From NCBI GenBank assembly GCA_017306865.1, contig JAFKHH010000029.1:1-47189 (forward strand): a stretch of DNA of 47,189 nt, read 5' to 3'. The notes beneath the pieces were generated by a model. The model did no database searches. It saw nothing but the letters and a program-made list of their open reading frames with translations, and had not been told where the DNA came from. Source of the DNA: Filimonas sp. Lineage in GTDB: Bacteria > Bacteroidota > Bacteroidia > Chitinophagales > Chitinophagaceae. Below, in pieces: positions 1 to 8,191 of the stretch (the first letter of the stretch is position 1; every line of letters begins with the position of its first letter). A program made the position numbers and the translations under genes.

Positions 1-473
1 CCTTAAACGCATACAACGACCGTAATTTTTTTGGAGGAGATAATGGAGACCGTTGGTGGACGGGTGGAGCAAGTATTACTATTGTGAACCTAATGGGAAA
101 TAAGGATAATATGCTGCGATTCGGAAATGATGTGTTTACGGGAAATTCATTTCCTCGTATGGCATCTAGTGCGAAGTTTGATGAGAAGATGCCTTTTTAT
201 ACATATAGCACAAATAAGCCTCCTTTAAATTATGCAGGTCAAATGTTTTTTGATCAACCAGGTAGACCAGGGTTCAATCAATCATTAAACATGGGGCAGA
301 CTTATTTAAGCATGAATATGGGCTGTGATTTATTCCTGATAAAGCACGTAGGTAAGTTTGATATGTGGAGCCAGAATACGATTCATGATTTAACAGGCTT
401 TCATCGCTTCCTATCAACAGTACCTGATCAATTTATGGTTACAGGAGGTTTAGGAACATCACATAATTGGTAG
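1..473 (+). CDS. C-terminal part of a polymorphic toxin, probable toxin type 23 domain (5' end outside window)
   Basis: The reading frame is open from base 3, well before the first possible start (GTG at 84), so this is the 3' end of a longer gene. The visible 156 residues contain the block NDRNFF..GDRWWTGG..I followed by FGNDVFTG and, near the end, a DLTGFHRFL segment. From memory this resembles polymorphic toxin type 23 (Ntox23) tips, a predicted RNase class in Bacteroidota, but I cannot run the profile search. The toxin tip would normally sit at the end of a large secreted Rhs-, YD-repeat- or T9SS-like carrier, which would lie left of the window. A lipoprotein gene starts two bases after the stop, the usual place for an immunity gene. 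A degenerate copy of the last 60 residues lies at 989-1177. The family name is moderately sure; that it is a truncated toxin-like tail is surer. Confidence 0.6.
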   Translation, partial: LNAYNDRNFFGGDNGDRWWTGGASITIVNLMGNKDNMLRFGNDVFTGNSFPRMASSAKFDEKMPFYTYSTNKPPLNYAGQMFFDQPGRPGFNQSLNMGQTYLSMNMGCDLFLIKHVGKFDMWSQNTIHDLTGFHRFLSTVPDQFMVTGGLGTSHNW

Positions 474-475
474 TT

Positions 476-976
476 ATGAAATATTATGTAACGTTTTTTT
501 TTCTGATAGCATTATCTGCTTGTTCTTCTACAAAAGAGCATACAAATTATAAATATGGCAAAAAACCACAACACTTGCAACAACCCACATTGCTAAGGAC
601 TGACGGAGTTTATCTATATGTATTCAATTATGAAGGAAAGAATGATGGATATAGATTTTTACGATTTTTTGAGAATGGAAGATGCTTTGTCAGCAGATGG
701 TTCGATAAAATGCCTCTTAATGACACATTAACAACTACTAGGAAAATAGATGGCCAAAGAACCTATTTTAGAAATGAAGGAAACAAAGTTAAATATGAAG
801 AATGGGGGGGGGCTTATGTGCGTTATATTTATGTCGTCTGTACATCTGATTCAACTGGGTTAAATGAAGAGTCGTATAAGAGCAGATCCTTTATTAGTAC
901 AATTCACAAAAACCCTAAGATTGATCGCTTTAGATTCATCCCAATTAATTTCAAAAATAAATTTGCAGACTGGTAA
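476..976 (+). CDS. Small lipoprotein, candidate immunity protein (copy 1)
   Basis: This 166-residue protein begins with a lipoprotein signal: a charged start, a hydrophobic core and the lipobox LSAC, so it is probably anchored in the envelope. The rest is a charged, beta-rich domain with conserved blocks KYGKKPQ, LLRTDG, YRFLRFF.NGRCF and a C-terminal FIPI.FK.K.ADW. I chose ATG 476, two bases after the toxin stop; the frame opens at TTG 467 inside the toxin gene, which is less likely. A close paralog lies at 1844-2341. Position directly after a toxin tip and a conserved tail with a variable middle fit immunity proteins, but the function is inferred from context only. No named family recognised. 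Confidence 0.65.
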   Translation: MKYYVTFFFLIALSACSSTKEHTNYKYGKKPQHLQQPTLLRTDGVYLYVFNYEGKNDGYRFLRFFENGRCFVSRWFDKMPLNDTLTTTRKIDGQRTYFRNEGNKVKYEEWGGAYVRYIYVVCTSDSTGLNEESYKSRSFISTIHKNPKIDRFRFIPINFKNKFADW

Positions 977-988
977 TAAAAACAATAG

Positions 989-1177
989 CACAATCAATCC
1001 TTAAATATGGGACAAACTTATCTGAGTCTGAATATGGGATGTGATTTGTTTCAGATAAAGCATGTGGGCAAGTTTGATATGTGGAGTCAGAATGCAATCC
1101 ATGATCTCACTAACTTTCACCGTTTTCTTTCCACAGTACCTAATCAGTTTAAGGTAACAGCAGGTGCAGCATATTAA
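989..1177 (+). pseudogene. Displaced fragment of the toxin C-terminus
   Basis: The stretch translates, without an internal stop, to about 62 residues that match the last 60 or so residues of the toxin at 1-473: both share NQSLNMGQTYLS, NMGCDLF, IKHVGKFDMWSQN and FHRFLSTVP. In its own frame a stop lies at 986-988, so only the tip end survives, with no start codon or carrier. It sits just after the first lipoprotein gene. This is the typical appearance of a retired or reserve toxin cassette left by recombination in polymorphic toxin loci. The match is read directly from the sequence; the recombination history is inference. Confidence 0.75.
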
Positions 1178-1236
1178 AAGCTGTTAATCAATGGAGGAGA
1201 AAAAGACAGAATACTTGATAAAGTTAAATCCGTTTA

Positions 1237-1760
1237 ATGAAGAAATATTTCACAAAGTGGCAATTTTACATATTAATCATACCGACACTTTTTACGTCCT
1301 GTGTATCGTATGACAAAGCAATTTTATATAGCAAAGCTTATACAATTGGCTTCAATAATAAAATGAAGCTCGATGGTTTTTATGCTTCAAAAACAGAGAC
1401 ACTCATTATTCCTCCTATATTTTTTATAAAAATGGCTCGGTTTTATATGGTATTGGTTTTAAAAATACCGAAGAAATTAGACACACTATTAAAAACAATA
1501 TTCAATTTGGTACATGGGGGAATTATAAAATAATTTCTGACACCATCTTTATTGAATCTTTTTGGATGGATGGCGGGAAATGGAGAATGGAGCGTGTTAT
1601 TGAAAAAGGAATAATACAGAACAATGGCATCCGCTTGTTTGAAGAAATAGACCGGCGTGGGAATAAAACAGTAAAAGACGAATTATTATTATTTACACCG
1701 TTCACACCTAAACCAGATTCACTTCAAAATTGGATAAGACAAAAGAAAAAATATAATTAA
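1237..1760 (+). pseudogene. Lipoprotein gene broken by a one-base frameshift
   Basis: Starting at ATG 1237 the product has a lipoprotein signal (LFTSC) and reads well until about residue 63. There the frame runs into unlikely sequence and stops at 1533. If one T is added to the T6 run at 1420-1425, the frame continues as FFYKNGSVLYGIG and runs cleanly to TAA 1758-1760, giving about 174 residues with a plausible charged C-terminus. The break is thus a single-base deletion in a homopolymer. It may be a true pseudogene, a phase-variable tract or a sequencing error. It is not clearly related to the 476 and 1844 lipoproteins but has similar size, signal and position, so it may be another immunity gene belonging to the displaced toxin tail before it. 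Confidence 0.7.
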
Positions 1761-1843
1761 TAACATCTTGCAATTATACAATTCAAAATATCGAACGTAC
1801 TTAAGGTAACTGACGGACTAAAGTCATCACTCAGCTAGTAAAT

Positions 1844-2341
1844 ATGAAATACTATATAATAATACTTCTCCTACTGGCGTTACTTTCATGTTCTTCCGCA
1901 AAAGAACACACGAATTATAAATACGGAAAGAAGCCGCAGATCTTGCAACAACCAACATTACTGAGAACAGATGGAATTTATGTAAATACATATAAAGGAA
2001 CAAATGAGAGTTATAGATTTTTACGATTTTTCAACAACGGCAGATGCTTTGCCAGCAAATGGTTTGACGGCGAAATGATAATTGACACATTTCAAACACT
2101 AAATAAAAGTGCTGGTGAAAGAACATTTTACCGAAATAATGGGAACGAGATTATATATGAAAATTGGGATGGTTATAATGCAAGGTATGGTTATAATTTT
2201 TGCTTAGTAGATTCACTAAGCTTGAAAAAATACGGAGTTAAAAGTAGAGGATGGTCTTCTTTCGAAAAATATCCAGAGTCTATGGACATGCGGCTTAGTT
2301 TTATCCCGATTGCCTTCAAAGAAAAAAAAGCTGACTGGTGA
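1844..2341 (+). CDS. Small lipoprotein, candidate immunity protein (copy 2)
   Basis: This 165-residue protein is a paralog of the one at 476-976. It has a signal peptide with lipobox LLSC and the same blocks: EHTNYKYGKKPQ, QQPTLLRTDG, YRFLRFF.NGRCF, then a more divergent middle and a matching end KKADW. The first 50 residues are nearly identical between the copies, while the centre differs. The gene has no toxin directly upstream; the nearest toxin-like sequence is the fragment at 989-1177, so it looks like an orphan immunity gene kept after loss of its partner. Function is inferred from the neighbourhood. No other family recognised. Confidence 0.65.
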   Translation: MKYYIIILLLLALLSCSSAKEHTNYKYGKKPQILQQPTLLRTDGIYVNTYKGTNESYRFLRFFNNGRCFASKWFDGEMIIDTFQTLNKSAGERTFYRNNGNEIIYENWDGYNARYGYNFCLVDSLSLKKYGVKSRGWSSFEKYPESMDMRLSFIPIAFKEKKADW

Positions 2342-2383
2342 TTATCATCTGTCATAACCGATCGGCCTCTCTAACTGTTGCAA

Positions 2384-2416
2384 AACGTTGACAGGGCTTG
2401 ACGCCCTATCAGTGTT
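2384..2416. repeat. Intergenic hairpin of the TGACAGGGC type
   Basis: Arms 2384-2397 and 2403-2416 pair over 14 bp with one mismatch and two G-T pairs, around a 5-base loop. No T-run follows, so a terminator role is doubtful. Related hairpins lie at 28260-28292 and 34076-34108. Confidence 0.6.
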
Positions 2417-2468
2417 ACTATAAGCCCGCACATATAATAGCTGTGCTACCCCTTGGCATTTGCATAAA

Positions 2469-2500
2469 ATAAAAAAGCCCGGCCAATGCCAGGCTTTGCT
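2469..2500 (-). terminator. Rho-independent terminator of the TonB receptor gene
   Basis: Arms 2475-2483 and 2488-2496 form a perfect 9-bp stem (one G-T pair on the minus transcript) with a 4-base loop, followed on the minus strand by T6. It lies just downstream of the receptor stop. The plus strand also ends in a T-rich tail, so it may work both ways. Confidence 0.8.
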
Positions 2501-2516
2501 TTTAATAACCACTATG

Positions 2517-4883
2517 CTAAAACTTGAAAGTAATATTACCTGTTATGCGCAACGGGTTTTGCGCTGCCAGGCGATATGACCAGTATTTTTCGTTTGTAAT
2601 ATTATCTGCCTTTAGGCCTATGCGGAAGGTAGGCTTATCATAAAATATAGCTGCATCCAGCACGGTGTATTGCGGTATGGTAAATACAAATGTTTTTGTA
2701 TTGGTCTGGTAAGACTCGCTACCATAAATACCACCCAGGCCAAAACCTAATCCTTTAGCTGCACCTTCCGTAAGACGGTAGCTGATCCACAGGTTAGCCA
2801 TTTTGGGAGGGCCTGCAGTTGTAGGGCGTAAGCCTTCTACGCTTGCATTGCTCTTTGTGTATTTACTATCGTTGTAGGTATAACCGGCTATGATGTTCAG
2901 GCCGGCAACCGGGTTGGCAATCAGTTCCAGCTCATACCCTTTGCTCACCTGTGTGCCATCCTGTATAGAAAAGTTAGCATGTGCCGGATCATCGCGCGTT
3001 ACATTCGTTACATTAATGTTGTAGTAGCTAATAGTTGCACTTACTTTATCAAAGTCAAATTTTACACCACCTTCAGCCTGGTTAGCCTGTTGCGGTTTAA
3101 ACACATTACCATCAAAGTCTGACCCACTCACATTATTAAACCCATTCATATAGTTTGCAAAAAGCGATACTTTATTCTTTACTACCTGGTACACCAAACC
3201 AAACTTTGGCGACAGCGCTGTCTGCTTATAGTTACCGGAAGTAGAATCCACACTTGGGTAATAGGAGCCGCCATTTACATAATGGTCTACACGCAGACTT
3301 GCCATTGCCAGCAAACGGTCTGTAATATTCAGCACATCGGAAACATAAGCACTATACGTATTCTCATTATTCGCTACAAAATTCACATACGTTGCTGTAG
3401 CAAACATGGGTTCTACTTTTTCCCAGTTAAAGTTATTATATGCAGCACCAGGTTTTCTGAAATTAAGTGCTGGCATATTTACAGAAGCGTCGTTACGTGT
3501 TGCGCGCAGGTTGTAATAATCCAGGCCAGCCACAATCCTGTTCCGTAAAGAGCCGATCTTAAAATCGCCAATAAAGTTTTGCTGAATATCTGTGCCATAA
3601 TAAGGATATTCCTGGTTTGTTACAGTCTGGCGCAAAGTAGTATCCGTAAGCATTGTTAACCCTACTACATTGCCATCAGAAGAGGAACGTGTGCGGGATA
3701 CAACGGTTTGTGAGGTCCAGCTATTGGATAACTTGTATTTTGCCTGCGCGAAAATATTGTATTGCTGGCTGGTATAAAAGATCGTATTGTTTGCAAAAGA
3801 CAATTTATACGGCATGCCCAACTCTTCCACACTCCTGGCCGTACCTTTTGTAATTGGTGCGACGCGCATAGGAGAGGTAGACTTATAACCGCTTAGCTCT
3901 ACGTCCAGCATCAACGTGAGGCGGTCATTTACTTTATAAGAAAAACTTGGTGCGATTAAATAGTTGCGGTTAAAGCCAGCATCCTGGAAACTTTTCTCAC
4001 TATGCAGTGCCGTGTTTACCCGCAGCAAAGCTGTTTTGTTTGCGTTAAGCGGCGTATTAATGTCTGCAGTCAGGCGGTTCAGGTCCCAGCTTGCCGCAGA
4101 GTAAGAAATCTCTCCTTTGAATGTTTCAAATGGCTTTTTCGTAACCCTGTTAAACAAGCCGCCAAAGGAAGAAACTGTACTGCCAAACAACGTAGCAGAC
4201 GGGCCTTTGATCACTTCTATACGTTCCAGGTTTGCCGGATCTATCGTTGTGTAGGTAAAACTGCTTACGCCATTGCGTACCAACTGCGGTGTGGCAAAGC
4301 CCCTGGAGATAGATGTTGTTCTGCCTTGGTTCCTGATTTCCGCTACACCTGCGCCAGGTACGTTTTTAAACGCGCTATTGTAGTCTGTAATGATCTGTTC
4401 TTTCATCAGCTCTTTACTCACTACCGTATATACCTGCGGATTCTCCATATTGCTCAAGGGCATTTTGGAAACATCTTCACTCTCCTTCCTGGCAAAACGG
4501 TTACCTCCACTCGTTACGATCACTTCTTCCAGCTTTTGTGAGGTGTAGGAAAGCGTGAGTGTTACTGTTGACATTTTCCCGTTCAGCACATTTACGGTAG
4601 CGGTCACTTGCCCTGTACCTACGAGAGATGCCTCCAGTTTGTATTTGCCCGGCGTTATCTTAAATGTAAACTCACCGCTCTCATTTGTTACAGTGCCTTT
4701 TGATAATTCTCTTATAACCACAGAAACACCTGCAGCCGGCTGCCCGTCGCTGGTTAAAACAATACCGGATATACCGGTACCTTTTTCCTCTGCATCTTTT
4801 GCAGACACAGGGCTAAAACTTATACTCAACAATAAAATAAAAAAAATAGAAGGGGTAATAAGCCTGAAGTGGTTACTTCTCAT
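2517..4883 (-). CDS. TonB-dependent siderophore-type outer membrane receptor
   Basis: This 788-residue protein takes up a ligand, probably a ferric siderophore, across the outer membrane using TonB energy. It starts with a signal peptide (about residues 1-28). A carboxypeptidase-like regulatory domain follows at roughly 37-122 (GISGIVLTSDGQPAAGVSV). Then comes a plug domain with VYTVVSKELM, NVPGAG and ERIEVIKGPSATLFG (about 130-250), and a long beta-barrel ending in aromatic FKF. The plug features and the length match the FhuA/FoxA-like siderophore receptors rather than SusC, which is longer and paired with SusD; no SusD is next to it. It appears to be a single-gene unit ending in the terminator at 2469-2500. 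The ligand cannot be read from the sequence. Iron (Fur) control is likely from the family, but I did not identify a box. Confidence 0.88.
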   Translation of the reverse strand: MRSNHFRLITPSIFFILLLSISFSPVSAKDAEEKGTGISGIVLTSDGQPAAGVSVVIRELSKGTVTNESGEFTFKITPGKYKLEASLVGTGQVTATVNVLNGKMSTVTLTLSYTSQKLEEVIVTSGGNRFARKESEDVSKMPLSNMENPQVYTVVSKELMKEQIITDYNSAFKNVPGAGVAEIRNQGRTTSISRGFATPQLVRNGVSSFTYTTIDPANLERIEVIKGPSATLFGSTVSSFGGLFNRVTKKPFETFKGEISYSAASWDLNRLTADINTPLNANKTALLRVNTALHSEKSFQDAGFNRNYLIAPSFSYKVNDRLTLMLDVELSGYKSTSPMRVAPITKGTARSVEELGMPYKLSFANNTIFYTSQQYNIFAQAKYKLSNSWTSQTVVSRTRSSSDGNVVGLTMLTDTTLRQTVTNQEYPYYGTDIQQNFIGDFKIGSLRNRIVAGLDYYNLRATRNDASVNMPALNFRKPGAAYNNFNWEKVEPMFATATYVNFVANNENTYSAYVSDVLNITDRLLAMASLRVDHYVNGGSYYPSVDSTSGNYKQTALSPKFGLVYQVVKNKVSLFANYMNGFNNVSGSDFDGNVFKPQQANQAEGGVKFDFDKVSATISYYNINVTNVTRDDPAHANFSIQDGTQVSKGYELELIANPVAGLNIIAGYTYNDSKYTKSNASVEGLRPTTAGPPKMANLWISYRLTEGAAKGLGFGLGGIYGSESYQTNTKTFVFTIPQYTVLDAAIFYDKPTFRIGLKADNITNEKYWSYRLAAQNPLRITGNITFKF

Positions 4884-5079
4884 AACAATTTTTTAATTCA
4901 GGGCGCAAATGTCGCAGCAGCCCAGAACAACCACTTACTAAATCAGGAGAATTGGCTTACCCAAAAAGGAATTTTATTTTTTATTATATGAAAAGGAGAA
5001 GATTACATTATCAAATTGTTTAATAGTTACATTGTTAGGGCCAACAATATAACCATTAAACAATTTATCTATACAATAC

Positions 5080-5796
5080 TTATACACTCCAATTGCCCTC
5101 TATTTCGTCGCTAAGCTTATGCAAAAAATCCTGCAGGTAAGCTGCATTTTTCTCTCCCAACGCCTTTCCTGTTTTTGTATTCATCATAGCCGGCAACTTC
5201 AGCAACTTCGCAGGGAAATGATCAATTGCATAGCGACTATCATTCAGCTCCCTGTTTTTTGCAAACGGATCGTTGGCTTCAAATAAGGAAGACTTCATTA
5301 ACCCGGCAATATAGAACACACGCGCCAGCCCGATAGCGCCTATCGCTTCCATGCGGTCAGCATCCTGCAATATTTTTGCTTCCGGTGTTTCAGGCGTTAC
5401 CGCTGCAGAAAAACTATGTGCATGTACAGCGTGCGCTACATCATCTATTTTATCTTTGGGAAAATCAGGAAAGTCGTTTGCCAGTATTTCTTTTGTCTTA
5501 TCTGCACTTAGCTTGGATACTTTACTTCTGTCAGGATGATTTTTGGGTACCGTTACAAAATCATGAAAATATGCTGCGGCAAGCAGCACCAGGTTATCTG
5601 CCACATTCCCCTCCTGTTCGTTAATATAACGGCTCGTTTTCCATACACGATGAAAATGCTTCAGATCATGCGCCCCATCCTCATTATGCAGGTGCGCTTG
5701 TACGTATGTAATAAAACGCTGCTCCCATGCTTCCAGATCTATCATTGTCATCGTATTTTTTATTTTTGAAATATCAATATTACTATAAATAAACAT
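5080..5796 (-). CDS. HD domain phosphohydrolase
   Basis: This 238-residue soluble protein has the HD superfamily metal-binding pattern: H43 and H47 in AHDLKHFHR, the HD pair H78-D79 in AAAYFHDF, and a later Asp in ILQDADRMEAIG. The layout resembles the YedJ/YpgQ-like HD hydrolases, which act on nucleotides or similar phosphates; the substrate here is unknown. The first ATG has AAAGGA shortly before it. An alternative start at M16 (MTMIDLEAW, 5751) gives a more typical N-terminus, and the first 15 residues look unlike the family. It is transcribed alone, away from the hydroxylase gene at 5941. Confidence 0.85.
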   Translation of the reverse strand: MFIYSNIDISKIKNTMTMIDLEAWEQRFITYVQAHLHNEDGAHDLKHFHRVWKTSRYINEQEGNVADNLVLLAAAYFHDFVTVPKNHPDRSKVSKLSADKTKEILANDFPDFPKDKIDDVAHAVHAHSFSAAVTPETPEAKILQDADRMEAIGAIGLARVFYIAGLMKSSLFEANDPFAKNRELNDSRYAIDHFPAKLLKLPAMMNTKTGKALGEKNAAYLQDFLHKLSDEIEGNWSV

Positions 5797-5940
5797 CTGT
5801 CCTTTGTATAGTGAAGAACCAAAAGGGAATCGCTTTATTTATGAACATTTATCTTTTGAACAACGGGGGTTTTTCCCGGTATTCTTTACAGCGAATATTC
5901 CCTATTTTTGAGACATACCCAAAGAATCCACCTCCAGTAA

Positions 5941-6633
5941 ATGATCTGTTTCGCCAAAATACCTCTATCAGTAAATATTGCATCCATGCAGCAGGAAGTA
6001 CTTTATCTGCCTGCCAGTTGGAAAGCCCACATGAATGTAGTGCAATACACAGGCGACTGGAATGTACTATCGCTCCGCTCCCCGGGAGGTATAACAGATA
6101 ATATCGTACCTGAAATATTAGACACTGAAACCATCACATTTAAGGATACGCCGTTGATGGAACAGTGCCCTGCCATACAAAAGCTGGTGGCATCGCTTAA
6201 TTGTGAAGTGTACGCTGTAAGATTAATGAATTTAAAAAAAGGGGCGACTATAAAACCACACCGGGATAAGGAACTGTGCTTTGAAAATGGCGAAGCACGA
6301 TTACATATTCCCATTTTTACAAATGACCAGGTAGCCTTTTACAGCCAGGATAACCTAATACCAATGCGTGAAGGTGAGTGCTGGTACATTAATGCAAACA
6401 TTACACATAGTGTGCAGAACAATGGCACCTCGGACCGCATACACCTGGTAATAGACTGTGCTGTGAATGACGCGATCGAGGCATTATTTGAGCAGGCTGA
6501 TAAAACAGAGAAGGCGGAGGAACTGGATGTAAATCAAACACTGGAAGTAATAAAAGCGCTGAGACAAATGAATACAGCAACATCGCTCGATCTTGCTGCT
6601 TCGTTAGAAACACGATTGCAAATAGAAGCATAG
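5941..6633 (+). CDS. Aspartyl/asparaginyl beta-hydroxylase family dioxygenase
   Basis: This protein belongs to the Fe(II)/2-oxoglutarate Asp/Asn beta-hydroxylase fold (PF05118 type). The iron ligands are visible: H107-x-D109 in TIKPHRDKE and H156 in NITHSVQNN, with R166 in SDRIHLVID as likely 2-oxoglutarate partner; RLHIPIF (H122) is also typical. Family members hydroxylate Asp, Asn or related beta-carbons, in proteins or in peptide intermediates. No signal peptide is visible, so it acts in the cytoplasm. ATG 5941 is the first start; ATG 5986 (MQQEVLYLP) gives a more conserved-looking N-terminus and may be the true one. The sulfotransferase gene begins 19 bases after the stop in the same direction, so the two are probably co-transcribed. 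The substrate is unknown; the neighbouring collar or collagen-like proteins are possible targets. Confidence 0.85.
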   Translation: MICFAKIPLSVNIASMQQEVLYLPASWKAHMNVVQYTGDWNVLSLRSPGGITDNIVPEILDTETITFKDTPLMEQCPAIQKLVASLNCEVYAVRLMNLKKGATIKPHRDKELCFENGEARLHIPIFTNDQVAFYSQDNLIPMREGECWYINANITHSVQNNGTSDRIHLVIDCAVNDAIEALFEQADKTEKAEELDVNQTLEVIKALRQMNTATSLDLAASLETRLQIEA

Positions 6634-6652
6634 GACTTTAATCGATCCAATA

Positions 6653-7612
6653 ATGACTACAGAGACAGGGCAAATTCTTTCCGGATGGATACCTTACAGG
6701 CTACAGCATGATACAAGTGCGAGATGGATGTATATGAGTGATATTCCATTTACAGATCCGTTCTTTTATGATACGCTTCAAAAAAGCAAGCAATTAAAAG
6801 AGAACAGCTCGCGGTATCGCTGCACGGCTTCGACAGACAGCCTGGAAGAATGGAGCAGGGAAATAGATTCGGTGCAACCATCTGCGTTTATTTTTCATGT
6901 ATCCAGGTGTGGCTCTACCCTGCTGGCGCAGCTACTGGGACTAGACGAGCAACATATTGTATTGGCAGAAACACCATTTATAGATGAGTTGTTACGTGCA
7001 AAGTATAAACCCGGCGGTAAAGACATGAGCTATATGTTGCCGTCAGCAATACCATTTTATGGACAAAAAAGAAATGGCAAAGAGAATAGGCTATTTATAA
7101 AAACAGATAGCTGGCATTTATTTTTTTACGAAGTGTTGCGCGATTTATACCCGGACATCCCGTTCATATTGTTATACAGAAGACCTGATGAGGTAATTGC
7201 ATCACAGGCTAAACTAAAGGGACAACACGCAGTAGAAGGCGTTATTGAAAAGGAACTATTTTCTTTGGGAGAGTTACCCCCTTTTCATCATAGTCCGAAT
7301 CACTATATGGCGGCCGTACTGGAGCAATATTATACAGCTATGTACCAGATCTGTCAAAAAGATGCCCATGCGCATTTAATGAATTATAACGAGGGCTTTA
7401 TACATATCACTGAAAAAGTATATGCACTTACTAATACGGAGCTAACAGCACAAAGGAAAAGTTCATTTGAAGAAAGATGCGAATATGACGCTAAAGCACC
7501 TAACGAAAAATTTAACCTGGCCCCCTCTGCTGCACAGGAAATACCGGGCTATATGTCAAAAGCATTTGAATTGTATGACCAATTAGATGCGCTAAGATTA
7601 GCGGGTGTGTAA
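6653..7612 (+). CDS. PAPS-dependent sulfotransferase family protein
   Basis: This 319-residue cytoplasmic protein has the sulfotransferase 5'-phosphosulfate loop, read as FIFHVSRCGSTLLAQLL at about residues 78-94. A later segment, PDIPFILLYRRPDEVIASQ, fits the 3'-phosphate-binding strand and helix with Arg and Ser. These enzymes move sulfate from PAPS to a hydroxyl or amino group of a sugar, lipid, peptide or small molecule. The adjacent, convergent APS kinase can make PAPS, and the hydroxylase gene just upstream could create a hydroxyl acceptor. The 3' end overlaps the APS kinase gene by 15 bases on the other strand. The acceptor is unknown. Confidence 0.8.
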   Translation: MTTETGQILSGWIPYRLQHDTSARWMYMSDIPFTDPFFYDTLQKSKQLKENSSRYRCTASTDSLEEWSREIDSVQPSAFIFHVSRCGSTLLAQLLGLDEQHIVLAETPFIDELLRAKYKPGGKDMSYMLPSAIPFYGQKRNGKENRLFIKTDSWHLFFYEVLRDLYPDIPFILLYRRPDEVIASQAKLKGQHAVEGVIEKELFSLGELPPFHHSPNHYMAAVLEQYYTAMYQICQKDAHAHLMNYNEGFIHITEKVYALTNTELTAQRKSSFEERCEYDAKAPNEKFNLAPSAAQEIPGYMSKAFELYDQLDALRLAGV

Positions 7613-8128
7613 TTGCTGCCTGATAAAATCAGTCAGCATAGTCACCGCTTCATCTGCAGACAAAATGGATGTGTCGATAAACAGGTCAGGATGAAGAGGC
7701 GCTTCATAAGGGTCATTTACACCGGTGAGATTATTTATTTTATCCGGATGATCATTGGTCAACAGGGCTTTTTTATAGAGTCCTTTTGTATCACGATCTA
7801 TTAATACGGGTAAAGGACAATATATATGTACGGTCTTCGCGGCATACAGATCAGCTAATTCTGTGCGCGCAGATTCATACGGATTGATGGCAGCGACAAT
7901 GGAAACAAAACCTTTCTTGTTATATTCATGAGCAACCCCACCGAGACGCCTGATGTTCTCGCAACGGTCCTCACGGGAAAAACCAAGATCAGCGCACAAT
8001 GTTTTACGATACTCGTCACCATCAATAATAGTGCAGGGTATCTGCAAAGAAGCTAGTTGTTCTTTTACTAAAAATGCAATTGTGCTTTTACCTGCACCAG
8101 AAAGACCTGTGAGTTGAATTAACAGCAT
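7598..8128 (-). CDS. cysC: Adenylylsulfate (APS) kinase
   Basis: This 176-residue protein makes PAPS from APS and ATP. It has the P-loop GLSGAGKST (residues 8-16), the DGDEYRKTLCADLGFS block, EDRCENIRRLG, and the typical end LTGVNDPYEAPLHPDL. The length equals that of a stand-alone CysC, with no fused ATP sulfurylase. No CysD/CysN or sulfite-forming reductase is nearby, so its job here is probably to feed the adjacent sulfotransferase rather than general sulfate assimilation. It is transcribed against its neighbours and shares 15 bases at its 3' end with the sulfotransferase gene. Confidence 0.93.
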   Translation of the reverse strand: MLLIQLTGLSGAGKSTIAFLVKEQLASLQIPCTIIDGDEYRKTLCADLGFSREDRCENIRRLGGVAHEYNKKGFVSIVAAINPYESARTELADLYAAKTVHIYCPLPVLIDRDTKGLYKKALLTNDHPDKINNLTGVNDPYEAPLHPDLFIDTSILSADEAVTMLTDFIRQQLHTR

Positions 8129-8191
8129 GTTGTATTTGGGTTGTAAAGAAAAATGAATTTATAAACAATAACCAATAGAATAAAGTTTTAA

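Noticed and set aside
4002..4541. 179-residue plus-strand open frame
   Set aside because: Antisense to the plug region of the TonB receptor; Cys/Arg-rich composition typical of shadow frames.
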